Made by a program: the position numbers and the translations under genes
Notes under the pieces: generated by a model
What the model saw: only the letters and a program-made list of their open reading frames with translations
Told to the model about the DNA's origin: nothing
Databases searched by the model: none
Origin: Agathobaculum massiliense
Lineage (GTDB): Bacteria > Bacillota > Clostridia > Oscillospirales > Butyricicoccaceae
DNA length: 64,000 nt
Assembly (NCBI RefSeq): GCF_900291975.1
Contig: NZ_OMPN01000001.1
Span: forward strand, 1,240,001 to 1,304,000
Direction: 5' to 3'
Shown here: one piece after another, positions 33,678-40,797 of the stretch
Layout: the number at the start of each line of letters is the position of its first letter
How positions within the stretch are numbered: the stretch's first letter is position 1

Positions 33678-34769
33678 TCAGTTCATCGTCTTGCCATGAC
33701 GCTCGGCAAGCTCTCGAATGAAGGTGTCGTCGATAAAGTTGTTTTCGATCAGGTACTGCTTATCGGATTCTTCGATCGAGCCGGTCTGCACGAAGAAGTC
33801 CATCAGGTTTTCCATCGTCGTATCGACATAGCGGGTTCCCTTTTCGCCGGAGAACCATTCGATCTCGTCGTCCAGCGTGGACAGCGGGCGCTTTTCTGCG
33901 CAGCGGGTGGCGATCTCCAGGGTCTGCTCCACACCGTTGTCCAGACCGATATCCATCATGTACTGTCCGTATGCGTCCAGATCGTCCGCGTACTTCTCAC
34001 AGATCTGATAATAGCAGTCCAGGAAGTCCAGAATCTCGTCATGCTTGGTCTCGATCGCTTCCTCAGAGGCGACGATAACGGTCGGCTGGTCCTCGCCGGT
34101 CGCCTTGCCGGAGGAAATGCAGACCCAGTCCTCGTTCTCCGCGTCGAAGCCCTGCGGGTCCCACAGGCAGACAATGTCAGCCTCGCCAGCCTTAAACGCC
34201 GTGTACGCTTGGGCAACGCCCATATCGATGATGCTGACGTCCTCGGTCGTCAGACCGAGCTTTTCCAGCGTTGCGACCAGAGTGAAGTGCGCCGAGGTAC
34301 CGAGCGGGCAGAGGATGGTCTTGCCGCGCCAGGTATCCGCATTGCCGTAGATCTCGTCATAGCCCGCGACCTGGCCCTGAATCTGCGCGATATCGCTGTC
34401 GCTTCTCGCCCAGATCGTGACCGCTTCCGTATCCGGCGAGCCGAAACCGATCACCTTGGCGCCGTAGGCAATGCCGCCGGTGATGGACGGGGGCGAACCG
34501 TAGCAGCCAACGTCCCATTCGCCCGCGCCGAGCGCTTCGTTCTGCACATTGCCGCCCGTGAACATAATCAGTTCCACATCCAGCCCCACGTCTTCAAACT
34601 GCCCTTCCTCCAGGCCGATGTAAGCGGGGAGTGTGTGCGAATAGGGCTGGCCGCTGACCGTCAGCGAACGGCTTCCGGAATCGCCGCCCGCAGCGTCGTC
34701 TCCGCCACCGCAGGCTGTCAGAGAAACTGCCATTGAGAGTGATAATGCCAATGCGATTAACCTTTTCAT
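33678..34769 (-). CDS. SsuA/TauA-type ABC solute-binding lipoprotein
   Basis: The 363-residue lipoprotein has signal peptide and lipobox LTAC (Cys about residue 20). The body has SsuA/NMT1-like features: GQPYSHTLPAYIGLEEGQF, DVGCYGSPPSITGG, GTSAHFTLVATLEKLGL and an aromatic-acidic pocket. Family members bind sulfonates, nitrate, taurine or heteroaromatics. It is the first gene of the 11-gene operon, after a promoter with a 27-bp palindrome. Sulfonate binding is inferred. Confidence 0.92.
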   Translation of the reverse strand: MKRLIALALSLSMAVSLTACGGGDDAAGGDSGSRSLTVSGQPYSHTLPAYIGLEEGQFEDVGLDVELIMFTGGNVQNEALGAGEWDVGCYGSPPSITGGIAYGAKVIGFGSPDTEAVTIWARSDSDIAQIQGQVAGYDEIYGNADTWRGKTILCPLGTSAHFTLVATLEKLGLTTEDVSIIDMGVAQAYTAFKAGEADIVCLWDPQGFDAENEDWVCISSGKATGEDQPTVIVASEEAIETKHDEILDFLDCYYQICEKYADDLDAYGQYMMDIGLDNGVEQTLEIATRCAEKRPLSTLDDEIEWFSGEKGTRYVDTTMENLMDFFVQTGSIEESDKQYLIENNFIDDTFIRELAERHGKTMN

Positions 34770-34804
34770 AGTGTCCTCCTTCTTCCTTCTCTACATTTCG
34801 TCTC

Positions 34805-34831
34805 AAATTAATTAATTGAATTAACTAATTT
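34805..34831. promoter_or_regulatory. 27-bp AT-rich palindrome, candidate ROK operator
   Basis: Arms AAATTAATTAATT (34805-34817) and AATTAACTAATTT (34819-34831) around a central G match at 12 of 13 positions. It covers about +4 to +30 of the reverse-strand operon, where a bound repressor would block transcription. The ROK regulator at 35926 is the obvious candidate. Confidence 0.65.
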
Positions 34832-34841
34832 GTATGCTCCT

Positions 34842-34870
34842 ATTATAGCGATTCTTTCCATTTGTGTCAA
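34842..34870 (-). promoter_or_regulatory. Promoter of the ABC/transketolase operon
   Basis: Perfect consensus on the reverse strand: -35 TTGACA (34865-34870), 17-bp spacer, -10 TATAAT (34842-34847). Confidence 0.88.
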
Positions 34871-34953
34871 TTTATCAAAAGCAATATATTTGTTTTTATC
34901 TTTTTGTATATACCGCACAATATTTCTATTTAATTTTCTGATTAGCTGCTATG

Positions 34954-34981
34954 TTGATTTTTTTAATTATATTGATATAAT
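34954..34981 (+). promoter_or_regulatory. Promoter of the SDR/ROK gene pair
   Basis: -35 TTGATT (34954-34959) and -10 TATAAT (34976-34981), 16-bp spacer. The -10 overlaps a TTATAT-TG-ATATAA dyad. Confidence 0.6.
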
Positions 34982-35011
34982 AAAATTAGAACAAAAAAGG
35001 AGTTGAATTTC

Positions 35012-35866
35012 ATGCTCACGCCCAACCCGTTCCCCCTGGACCTGGGCGGCCGCACCGCTGTTGTCACCGGCGCCGGCGGCATTATGTGCAGCCATTTCGC
35101 GGGCGCGCTCGCACAGGCGCATGCGACCGTGTGCTTGTTGGATATCAACCTGCCTGCGGCGCAGGCTGCGGCGGATGCGCTGACCGCAGCGGGGTATCGT
35201 GCATATGCCTATCGGGCCGACGTGCTGGACAAGGCGCAGCTCGAAAGCGTACACGCGCAGATTCTGGCCGCGCACGGCCCCTGCAGCATCCTGATTAACG
35301 GCGCGGGCGGCAACCATCCGGATGGAAATACGGAGGACGAATATTTTCGCCCCGAAGCGGTGGAGCCGGCGCTCAAAACCTTTTTTCAGCTTGACCTGAA
35401 CGGCTTCCGCCGGGTGTTCGACCTTAACTTTATCGGCACGGTGCTTCCCACCCAGATTTTTTCCGCCGACATGACCGGCCGCAAAGATAGCTGCATCGTC
35501 AACATCTCCTCCATGAACGCCATCCGGCCGCTGACCAAGCTGCCGGCCTACAGCGCGGCCAAATCCGCCGTTTCCAACTTCACGCAATGGCTGGCCGTCT
35601 ACTTCTCCAGGGCGGGCATTCGGGTCAACGCGATCGCCCCCGGTTTTTTTATCACCAACCAGAACCGCCCCAACCTGCTCCACGCAGATGGCTCGCTTAC
35701 CCCGCGCGCGGAAAAGATCCTGTCCGGCATACCGGCGGGCCGGTTCGGGGATATTTCTGAATTGACGGGCGCGCTGCTCTTCCTGCTCTCCCCGCAGGCG
35801 GCGGGATATGTGAATGGGGTCGTGCTGCCCGTGGACGGCGGCTTCAGCGCCTATGCCGGCGTATAA
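35012..35866 (+). CDS. SDR-family oxidoreductase, D-mannonate (UxuB-like) type
   Basis: A 284-residue short-chain dehydrogenase with the NAD motif VTGAGGIMCSHFA, the catalytic Ser in NISSMNAI and the YSAAK active-site Tyr/Lys. The INGAGGNHPDG motif marks the mannonate oxidoreductase (fructuronate reductase) SDR group known from Bacillus and Thermotoga. It may turn fructuronate into mannonate, linking with UxaE at 61567, or act on the substrate of the divergent operon. ATG 35012 is 9 bp after AAGGAG; TTG at 35003 would overlap it. Confidence 0.82.
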   Translation: MLTPNPFPLDLGGRTAVVTGAGGIMCSHFAGALAQAHATVCLLDINLPAAQAAADALTAAGYRAYAYRADVLDKAQLESVHAQILAAHGPCSILINGAGGNHPDGNTEDEYFRPEAVEPALKTFFQLDLNGFRRVFDLNFIGTVLPTQIFSADMTGRKDSCIVNISSMNAIRPLTKLPAYSAAKSAVSNFTQWLAVYFSRAGIRVNAIAPGFFITNQNRPNLLHADGSLTPRAEKILSGIPAGRFGDISELTGALLFLLSPQAAGYVNGVVLPVDGGFSAYAGV

Positions 35867-35925
35867 TCCCTGCCCTGCCGCATACGCGGCGTCGGAATTC
35901 TATCGATAGCTTAGGAGATTTGCTT

Positions 35926-37134
35926 ATGCGCCCTCTTGGAATCAACATGAGTAATGTAAAACAGGTCAATCGTTCCCATGTTTTGTGGCTTTTGCTGACG
36001 GAAGGCGCAATGTCGAGGACCGACCTGGCCAGCCGGCTCCGTCTCACGACCGCCACGCTGACCTCGATCTGCGGCGACTTCATCAGCCGCGGCATCATCA
36101 TCGAGGAGGGGAAAGAAGCCTCCTCTAGCCTAGGCCGCAAAAAAAGCCTGTTGTCCATCAACCAGACCTATAAATACGTTATTTCCGTCAATATCCACTA
36201 CACGGGCAGCACCATTGCCATCACCAACCTGATGGGGGAGCCGCTTGCGCTCGAGCACTTTGCGATCGACCCCGCGCTTGATGTGCCGGGCGCCTTTCAG
36301 GATATTGCCAACCGGATCGTACTGCTGCTTTGGAAAACCAAGCTCAAAAACAAGGATATCCTCGGCATCGGCGTGGACATCCTTGGTCCTGTCAACCACA
36401 ACGAAGGCATCGCCCTGCATCCTTTCCATGTTTTCCACGGACAGGAGGTGCCTATCCAGAAGATATTGGAGGAGCTGCTCCCGTTTCCAGTCTGTGTGGA
36501 AAGCAACGTCTGCTCGTTCCTGAACGCGGAAAACCTTTACGGCACGGCAAAATACACCGCCAATACCATGGTCGTGAAATGGGGGCCGGGCGTCGGCTCG
36601 GCGGCGTCGATCAACGGCGCGCTGTATAAGGGCGCTAATTACCAGTCCTCGGAGATCGGGCATACCTACTTTTACCGCGGCTCGACCACAGTTTGCCGCT
36701 GCGGCAAAACCGGCTGTCTGGAAACCGGTGTCCACTTAAACCAGATCACCGAAAAAATCCTCTCGCTGCAGGAAAGCTCTCCGGTTATCCGCGGCGCCCT
36801 GCTCGAATACGGCCAGCCGACTATCCATAACATCCGCAAATACCTTGCGCTGGACTGTCTGGAGCTGCGCAGCTATCTGACCACCTTGATCTATGACCTC
36901 TCCATCGGCATCAACAACGCCATCTCGGTTTTCGCGCCCAATAAGGTCATTTTGTTCGGCGAGATTTTCGAATGCCCCTTTGTGATGGAAACGTTCATCC
37001 AGCAGGTATCTAAAATCAACCCGTTTTTGTCCACGGACATTTTCGAGCAGAGTTCCCTCGCCCCCCGCAAGGAATTCATCGGCGGCGCCGCGACCGCGGT
37101 GCAGAGCTTTCTGCTGGAGCCCGGGGGCGCCTGA
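35926..37134 (+). CDS. ROK-family transcriptional repressor
   Basis: A 402-residue regulator: N-terminal winged helix (about 10-70; MSRTDLASRLRLTTATLTSIC, i.e. SRTDLASRLRLTTATL), then a ROK sugar-kinase-like fold. It has the zinc motif CRCGKTGCLE (about 242-251). The typical ROK glycine-rich loop reads GPGVGSAASING and SEIGHTY follows. ROK repressors release DNA on binding a sugar or derivative. It is co-transcribed with the SDR and divergent from the 11-gene operon. ATG 35926 follows AGGAG by 9 bp. Confidence 0.9.
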   Translation: MRPLGINMSNVKQVNRSHVLWLLLTEGAMSRTDLASRLRLTTATLTSICGDFISRGIIIEEGKEASSSLGRKKSLLSINQTYKYVISVNIHYTGSTIAITNLMGEPLALEHFAIDPALDVPGAFQDIANRIVLLLWKTKLKNKDILGIGVDILGPVNHNEGIALHPFHVFHGQEVPIQKILEELLPFPVCVESNVCSFLNAENLYGTAKYTANTMVVKWGPGVGSAASINGALYKGANYQSSEIGHTYFYRGSTTVCRCGKTGCLETGVHLNQITEKILSLQESSPVIRGALLEYGQPTIHNIRKYLALDCLELRSYLTTLIYDLSIGINNAISVFAPNKVILFGEIFECPFVMETFIQQVSKINPFLSTDIFEQSSLAPRKEFIGGAATAVQSFLLEPGGA

Positions 37135-37171
37135 CGCCTCCCTTCTCCGCCGCACATCCTCCTCTCTTCCA

Positions 37172-37207
37172 GACAGGGGACGGAAGCATCCGCTTCCGTC
37201 CCCTGTC
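37172..37207 (+). terminator. Hairpin after the ROK gene
   Basis: Perfect 16-bp stem (37172-37187 with 37192-37207), loop ATCC, weak T tract (GCTTTCG) downstream. Confidence 0.65.
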
Positions 37208-37213
37208 GCTTTC

Positions 37214-37250
37214 GCCAAAAAAGGGCCTGCTTGTACGAAGCAGGCCCTTT
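37214..37250 (-). terminator. Terminator of the sstT gene
   Basis: Stem AAAGGGCCTGCTT (37220-37232) with AAGCAGGCCCTTT (37238-37250), followed by TTTGG on the reverse strand, 12 bp after the stop codon. Confidence 0.85.
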
Positions 37251-37261
37251 CCGGCTTGTAT

Positions 37262-38476
37262 TTATTTTTTCTGCAGCTTACGCTTTTGGGTATACTCTGC
37301 CACCGCGGTATACAGCACGTCGGTCGAGGAATTGATCGCGGTTTCGCAGGAATCCTGGATCACGCCGACGATAAAACCGACGCCCACTACCTGCATCGCG
37401 ATATCGTTTGGAATGCCGAACAGGCTGCAGGCCAGCGGGACCAACAGCAGCGAGCCGCCCGCCACGCCGGATGCGCCGCACGCGCTGACCGCAGAGAGCA
37501 CGCTCAACACGATCGCGGACGCCAGATCCACCTCTATGCCCATGGTATGCGCCGCGGCAAGCGCGAGTATGGAGATCGTGACCGCCGCGCCGCCCATGTT
37601 GATCGTAGAACCCAGCGGGATGGATACCGCATAGGTATCGCGGTCCAGCCCCAGCTCCTCGCACAGCTTCATATTGACCGGAATGTTGGCGGCCGAGCTG
37701 CGCGTAAAGAAAGCGGTGATGCCGCTGTCCTTCAGGCATTTCAGCACCAGCGGATAGGGGTTTTTGCGGATGCCGATAAAAGCGATGATCGGGTTGACGA
37801 TAAACGCCACGAACGCCATGCTGCCGACCAGCAACAGGATCAGCTTGCCGTAGCTGAGCAGGGCATCGATTCCCTGCTCAGAGATCGTGGTGAAAACCAG
37901 GCCCATTACGCCGAACGGCGCGCAGTTGATAATCCACCGGACGATCTGCGAGATCGCGTCCGCAACATTGCCGATCGCACGCTTGGTGCCGTCCGAGGCC
38001 TTGCGCAGCGCAATGCCGAGCAGCACCGCCCAGGCCAGGATGCCGATATAGTTGGCGTTCGCCAGGGCGCTGATCGGGTTGGAAACCAGGTTCATCATCA
38101 AAGTGTGCAGCACCTCGCCGATACCGCCCGGGGGCGCCACATCGGAAGCGCTTTCCGCCAGCGTAAGCGAGATCGGGAACAGGAAGCTCGCCACAACCGC
38201 CACGCAGCCCGCCAAGAACGTACCCAACAGATACAACCCGATGATGCTTTTCATGTTGGTCTGCTTACCCTCTTTGTGGTTGGACAGCGCGCCCATGACC
38301 AAAAACAAGACCAGCAGCGGCGCGACCGCCTTCAGCGCGCCGACAAACAGATCGCCCAGCAGGGAGAGCGCCGTCAGCTGCGGCGCGGCCACCCCGAGGA
38401 GGATGCCGACCGCCAAGCCGCAGATAATCCGTTTGACCAGGCTGATGTCATTCCATTTTTTGAGTATTTCTTTCAT
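37262..38476 (-). CDS. sstT: Serine/threonine:sodium symporter SstT
   Basis: The 404-residue carrier of the dicarboxylate/amino acid:cation symporter family imports serine and threonine with sodium. It has about eight helices and the family motifs [13 protein letters not shown], the [14 protein letters not shown] loop, [14 protein letters not shown] and [17 protein letters not shown] (all SstT-type). GAGGGG precedes the ATG. It is a single-gene unit, convergent with the ROK gene. Confidence 0.92.
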   Translation of the reverse strand: MKEILKKWNDISLVKRIICGLAVGILLGVAAPQLTALSLLGDLFVGALKAVAPLLVLFLVMGALSNHKEGKQTNMKSIIGLYLLGTFLAGCVAVVASFLFPISLTLAESASDVAPPGGIGEVLHTLMMNLVSNPISALANANYIGILAWAVLLGIALRKASDGTKRAIGNVADAISQIVRWIINCAPFGVMGLVFTTISEQGIDALLSYGKLILLLVGSMAFVAFIVNPIIAFIGIRKNPYPLVLKCLKDSGITAFFTRSSAANIPVNMKLCEELGLDRDTYAVSIPLGSTINMGGAAVTISILALAAAHTMGIEVDLASAIVLSVLSAVSACGASGVAGGSLLLVPLACSLFGIPNDIAMQVVGVGFIVGVIQDSCETAINSSTDVLYTAVAEYTQKRKLQKK

Positions 38477-38583
38477 ATTTCCCCTCGTTCCATTTTTCTT
38501 GTTTTTTAGTATACCACATTTTTCTTATTTCGTAAAATAAATTCATACTTCTCTTTCCCACGCCAGTATTTCCGTTTTTTCTC

Positions 38584-38611
38584 TTGACAGCGGACGCGGA
38601 TGTGTTATAAT
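38584..38611 (+). promoter_or_regulatory. Promoter of the ferritin gene
   Basis: -35 TTGACA (38584-38589) and -10 TATAAT (38606-38611), 16-bp spacer, 68 bp before the ferritin ATG. Confidence 0.8.
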
Positions 38612-38630
38612 TGATATATAATATCAATTA
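38608..38630. promoter_or_regulatory. Palindrome over the ferritin start site (Fur-box-like)
   Basis: TAATTGATAT-ATA-ATATCAATTA is a perfect 10-bp inverted repeat overlapping the -10. The core TGATATATAATATCA resembles the 15-bp Fur box TGATAATNATTATCA at about 11 of 14 positions. Confidence 0.55.
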
Positions 38631-38678
38631 ATATTTTAGGTGGTTTATCCCATCCCCGCTCTAAGGAGGTTACTTAAA

Positions 38679-39188
38679 ATGGATCGCAAGGTTTCCGAAT
38701 TGCTCAACGACCAAATCAACAAGGAATTTTATTCTGCCTATCTGTATCTTGACATCGCTAACTTTTACTCCGACAAAGGGCTGGACGGTTTTGCAAACTG
38801 GTACGAAATCCAGGCCAGGGAGGAGCAGGACCATGCCATGCTGATCTATCAGTACCTGCACAACAATAACCAGAAGGTCACGCTGGAAGCGATCGCCAAG
38901 CCGGACAAGGCGTTCTCCACGCTGATGGACCCGCTGCAGGTCGCATACGAGCACGAACAGTACGTCACCGCATTAATCAACGCCATTTATGGGGCCGCCC
39001 AGTCGGCAAATGATTTCCGCACTGTTCAGTTCCTCGACTGGTTTGTCAAGGAGCAGGGCGAGGAAGAAAAAAATTCCTCCGACCTCATCACCAAGATGGA
39101 GCTGTTCGGCAGCGACGCCAAAGCACTCTACATGCTCAACAGCGAGCTGCAGGCACGCGTTTACGCCGCTCCCTCCCTTACCCTGTAA
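38679..39188 (+). CDS. ftnA: Ferritin
   Basis: A 169-residue non-haem ferritin that oxidises and stores iron in a 24-subunit shell. Ferroxidase ligands are visible: Glu in NKEFYSAYLYLDIA, the E-x2-H pair in REEQDHAMLIY, and the Glu pair in KEQGEEEKNSSDLI. AGGAGG is 8 bp before ATG 38679. It is the first gene of a metal island with an AraC regulator and P-type ATPase, but has its own terminator. Confidence 0.95.
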   Translation: MDRKVSELLNDQINKEFYSAYLYLDIANFYSDKGLDGFANWYEIQAREEQDHAMLIYQYLHNNNQKVTLEAIAKPDKAFSTLMDPLQVAYEHEQYVTALINAIYGAAQSANDFRTVQFLDWFVKEQGEEEKNSSDLITKMELFGSDAKALYMLNSELQARVYAAPSLTL

Positions 39189-39204
39189 ATAGCCATACGG
39201 CCAG

Positions 39205-39238
39205 GCGGACGTCCCGATCGGGGCGTCCGCTTTTTTTG
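39205..39238 (+). terminator. Terminator of the ferritin gene
   Basis: Stem GCGGACG-T-CCC / GGG-G-CGTCCGC followed by seven T residues. Confidence 0.9.
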
Positions 39239-39251
39239 CATTATCCAAGCC

Positions 39252-39281
39252 TTGACAAACCCCGCTGTTTTGGCGTATAAT
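39252..39281 (+). promoter_or_regulatory. Promoter of the AraC/metal-ATPase operon
   Basis: Consensus -35 TTGACA (39252-39257) and -10 TATAAT (39276-39281), 18-bp spacer. Confidence 0.85.
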
Positions 39282-39291
39282 TCTGGCTATG

Positions 39292-39309
39292 AGTTAGTTT
39301 TAGCTAACT
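39292..39309. promoter_or_regulatory. Inverted repeat AGTTAG-N6-CTAACT, DtxR-like operator
   Basis: The dyad sits at the expected transcription start, 10 bp after the -10. Half-sites are perfect 6-mers and a third GTTAG follows at 39313. The same layout occurs at 292-309. Its position fits repression by a DtxR-type protein such as the one at 15600. Confidence 0.65.
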
Positions 39310-39348
39310 GCAAGTTAGTCATTGCAAACTTTTCTATGGAGGATCGGC

Positions 39349-40269
39349 ATGCTGGAAGCGCTATTGGAACAATTATCGGATGCCGGGCTTTCGTCCGGCC
39401 ATATCCGCTGGACCGCCCCCATGGCCGGCGTGCGCGTCTGCGATTTTGACTGCGCGCCGCCGGAGCGCTTTCCCGCCCGCCCCACACATCCGCACCTTGA
39501 AACGCTGTACTGCTGCCGCGGCGGGCTGCTGCTTTCTTTGGCGGGCGGGCGGCAGGTCAGGCTCAAGCCGCGGGAGATCCTGCTGCTTTCCGATCCCGCG
39601 CAGGTTCGATCCGTCCAATTTGCGGACAGCCGTTTCGCGGGCATCCTTATTTCGTTCGTCTGCTGTGAGGCTCGGCACAGCCTGCAAGGGCTTTGCGCCC
39701 TGTTTGGCGGCCTGACGCTGGACACCCGCCAGGTAGGCGCGCTGATGGCAGCGCATCACGGCTGTGCGGCGGTGCGCGGCAGCGCCTGGGGCAACGCGGT
39801 GTTCTTCGCGCTCAGGGACCTGCCCGCTTCCGATCGCGGGCAGTACTGCACGCTCAAGGCGGTGGAGCTATTGTATCTTCTGTGCCGCCAAAGCCCGCTG
39901 GTCTCTCCGGTAGCCGCGAGCTATTACGATCAATACCTGACGGACGCCGTGCAGCAGGTCCATGCCTATATGTTGGAGCACCTCGCGGAGCATCTGACGA
40001 TCAGGTGCCTTGCGCAGCAGTTCCATATCTCCCCCACCTCGCTCAAAAGCTGCTTCCGGCAGCTATACGGCCAGCCGCTCCACCAATACCTCCAGCAGCA
40101 GCGGCTACAGCGCGCGGCCGAGCTTTTGATCTCCTCCCCCCTGTCCGTGATGCAGGTTTCGGTTGCTGTGGGGTACGGCAGCGTCAGCCAGTTCGGCGTG
40201 GCGTTTCGCCGCCTGTACCATCTTCCCCCCTCCCGCTACCGCCGCATTGCGGCCGAGAAAAATGTCTAA
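39349..40269 (+). CDS. AraC-family transcriptional regulator
   Basis: The 306-residue regulator has an N-terminal cupin-like sensing part (about 25-130; HLETLYCCRGGLLLSL, KPREILLLSDP) and C-terminal double helix-turn-helix (about 205-300; LAEHLTIRCLAQQFHISPTSL, read as LTIRCLAQQFHISPTSLK, and SVAVGYGSVSQFGVAFRRLY). AraC proteins of this group are commonly next to metal transport genes. ATG 39349 follows GGAGG. It is first in the operon with two small proteins and the P-type ATPase. Confidence 0.9.
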   Translation: MLEALLEQLSDAGLSSGHIRWTAPMAGVRVCDFDCAPPERFPARPTHPHLETLYCCRGGLLLSLAGGRQVRLKPREILLLSDPAQVRSVQFADSRFAGILISFVCCEARHSLQGLCALFGGLTLDTRQVGALMAAHHGCAAVRGSAWGNAVFFALRDLPASDRGQYCTLKAVELLYLLCRQSPLVSPVAASYYDQYLTDAVQQVHAYMLEHLAEHLTIRCLAQQFHISPTSLKSCFRQLYGQPLHQYLQQQRLQRAAELLISSPLSVMQVSVAVGYGSVSQFGVAFRRLYHLPPSRYRRIAAEKNV

Positions 40270-40364
40270 AACCGTTTATCTCTGTCCAAATCCGGTGGAA
40301 TTTGCCGAACAGATATGCTATGCTTATCCCCAACGGGAAACGACCCATCCAGGAGGTGTTCGCC

Positions 40365-40445
40365 TTGAAACAACATCGGTTTTGGGCCTGGGGCGCTGTG
40401 ATCTGCATGGTCATGGTCATGATCACAGGCTACAGGCGCAAGTGA
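40365..40445 (+). CDS. 26-residue membrane microprotein (FWAWGAVICMVM type)
   Basis: The short ORF has TTG start, AGGAGG 8 bp upstream, and encodes KQHRFWAWGAVICMVMVMI then TGYRRK. One hydrophobic helix has Met/Cys residues and basic ends. I recall similar FWAWGAVICMVM peptides beside DUF6110 and metal P-type ATPases in clostridia. The role is unknown; a regulatory subunit of the ATPase is plausible. The stop is 16 bp before the next ATG. Confidence 0.65.
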   Translation: MKQHRFWAWGAVICMVMVMITGYRRK

Positions 40446-40461
40446 TAAGGAGGAAGCATTT

Positions 40462-40731
40462 ATGAAGAAATACTGCAAGGATATCGCCCTGTTTGTCGGC
40501 GGCGCGCTGTTCGGTTCGGCCGGCATTAAGCTGCTGTCCAGCAAGGACGCCAAAAAGGTTTATACCCATGCCACCGCCGCCGCGCTGCGGGTGAAGGAAT
40601 CCGTCATGACCACGGTCAACACCGTGCAGGAGAACGCGGCCGACATCCTGGCTTCCGCGCAGGATGTCAACCAGGCCCGCACGGCGCAGGAAGAGGCCGT
40701 TGAGGATACCGCCGCAGAAACCCAGGGCTGA
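40462..40731 (+). CDS. DUF6110-like small membrane-anchored protein
   Basis: An 89-residue protein: N-terminal hydrophobic helix (about 7-28; DIALFVGGALFGSAGIKLLS), SKDAKKVYTHATAAALRVK, then a long amphipathic, acidic helix. AAGGAGG precedes the ATG. It always seems to accompany metal ATPases of this type; a periplasm- or membrane-side helper is possible. The function is not known. Confidence 0.75.
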   Translation: MKKYCKDIALFVGGALFGSAGIKLLSSKDAKKVYTHATAAALRVKESVMTTVNTVQENAADILASAQDVNQARTAQEEAVEDTAAETQG

Positions 40732-40747
40732 TTACAACCCGTTTGTC

Positions 40748-40778
40748 AAAGAGGGGCGCATAGGCGGCCCTCTTTTTC
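40748..40778 (+). terminator. Attenuator-like hairpin before the P-type ATPase
   Basis: Stem AAAGAGGG (40748-40755) with CCCTCTTT (40768-40775), followed by TTCCC. It may reduce read-through from the small proteins into the ATPase gene, 20 bp before its ATG. Confidence 0.5.
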
Positions 40779-40797
40779 CCGTTTTGGAGGTCAAGCA

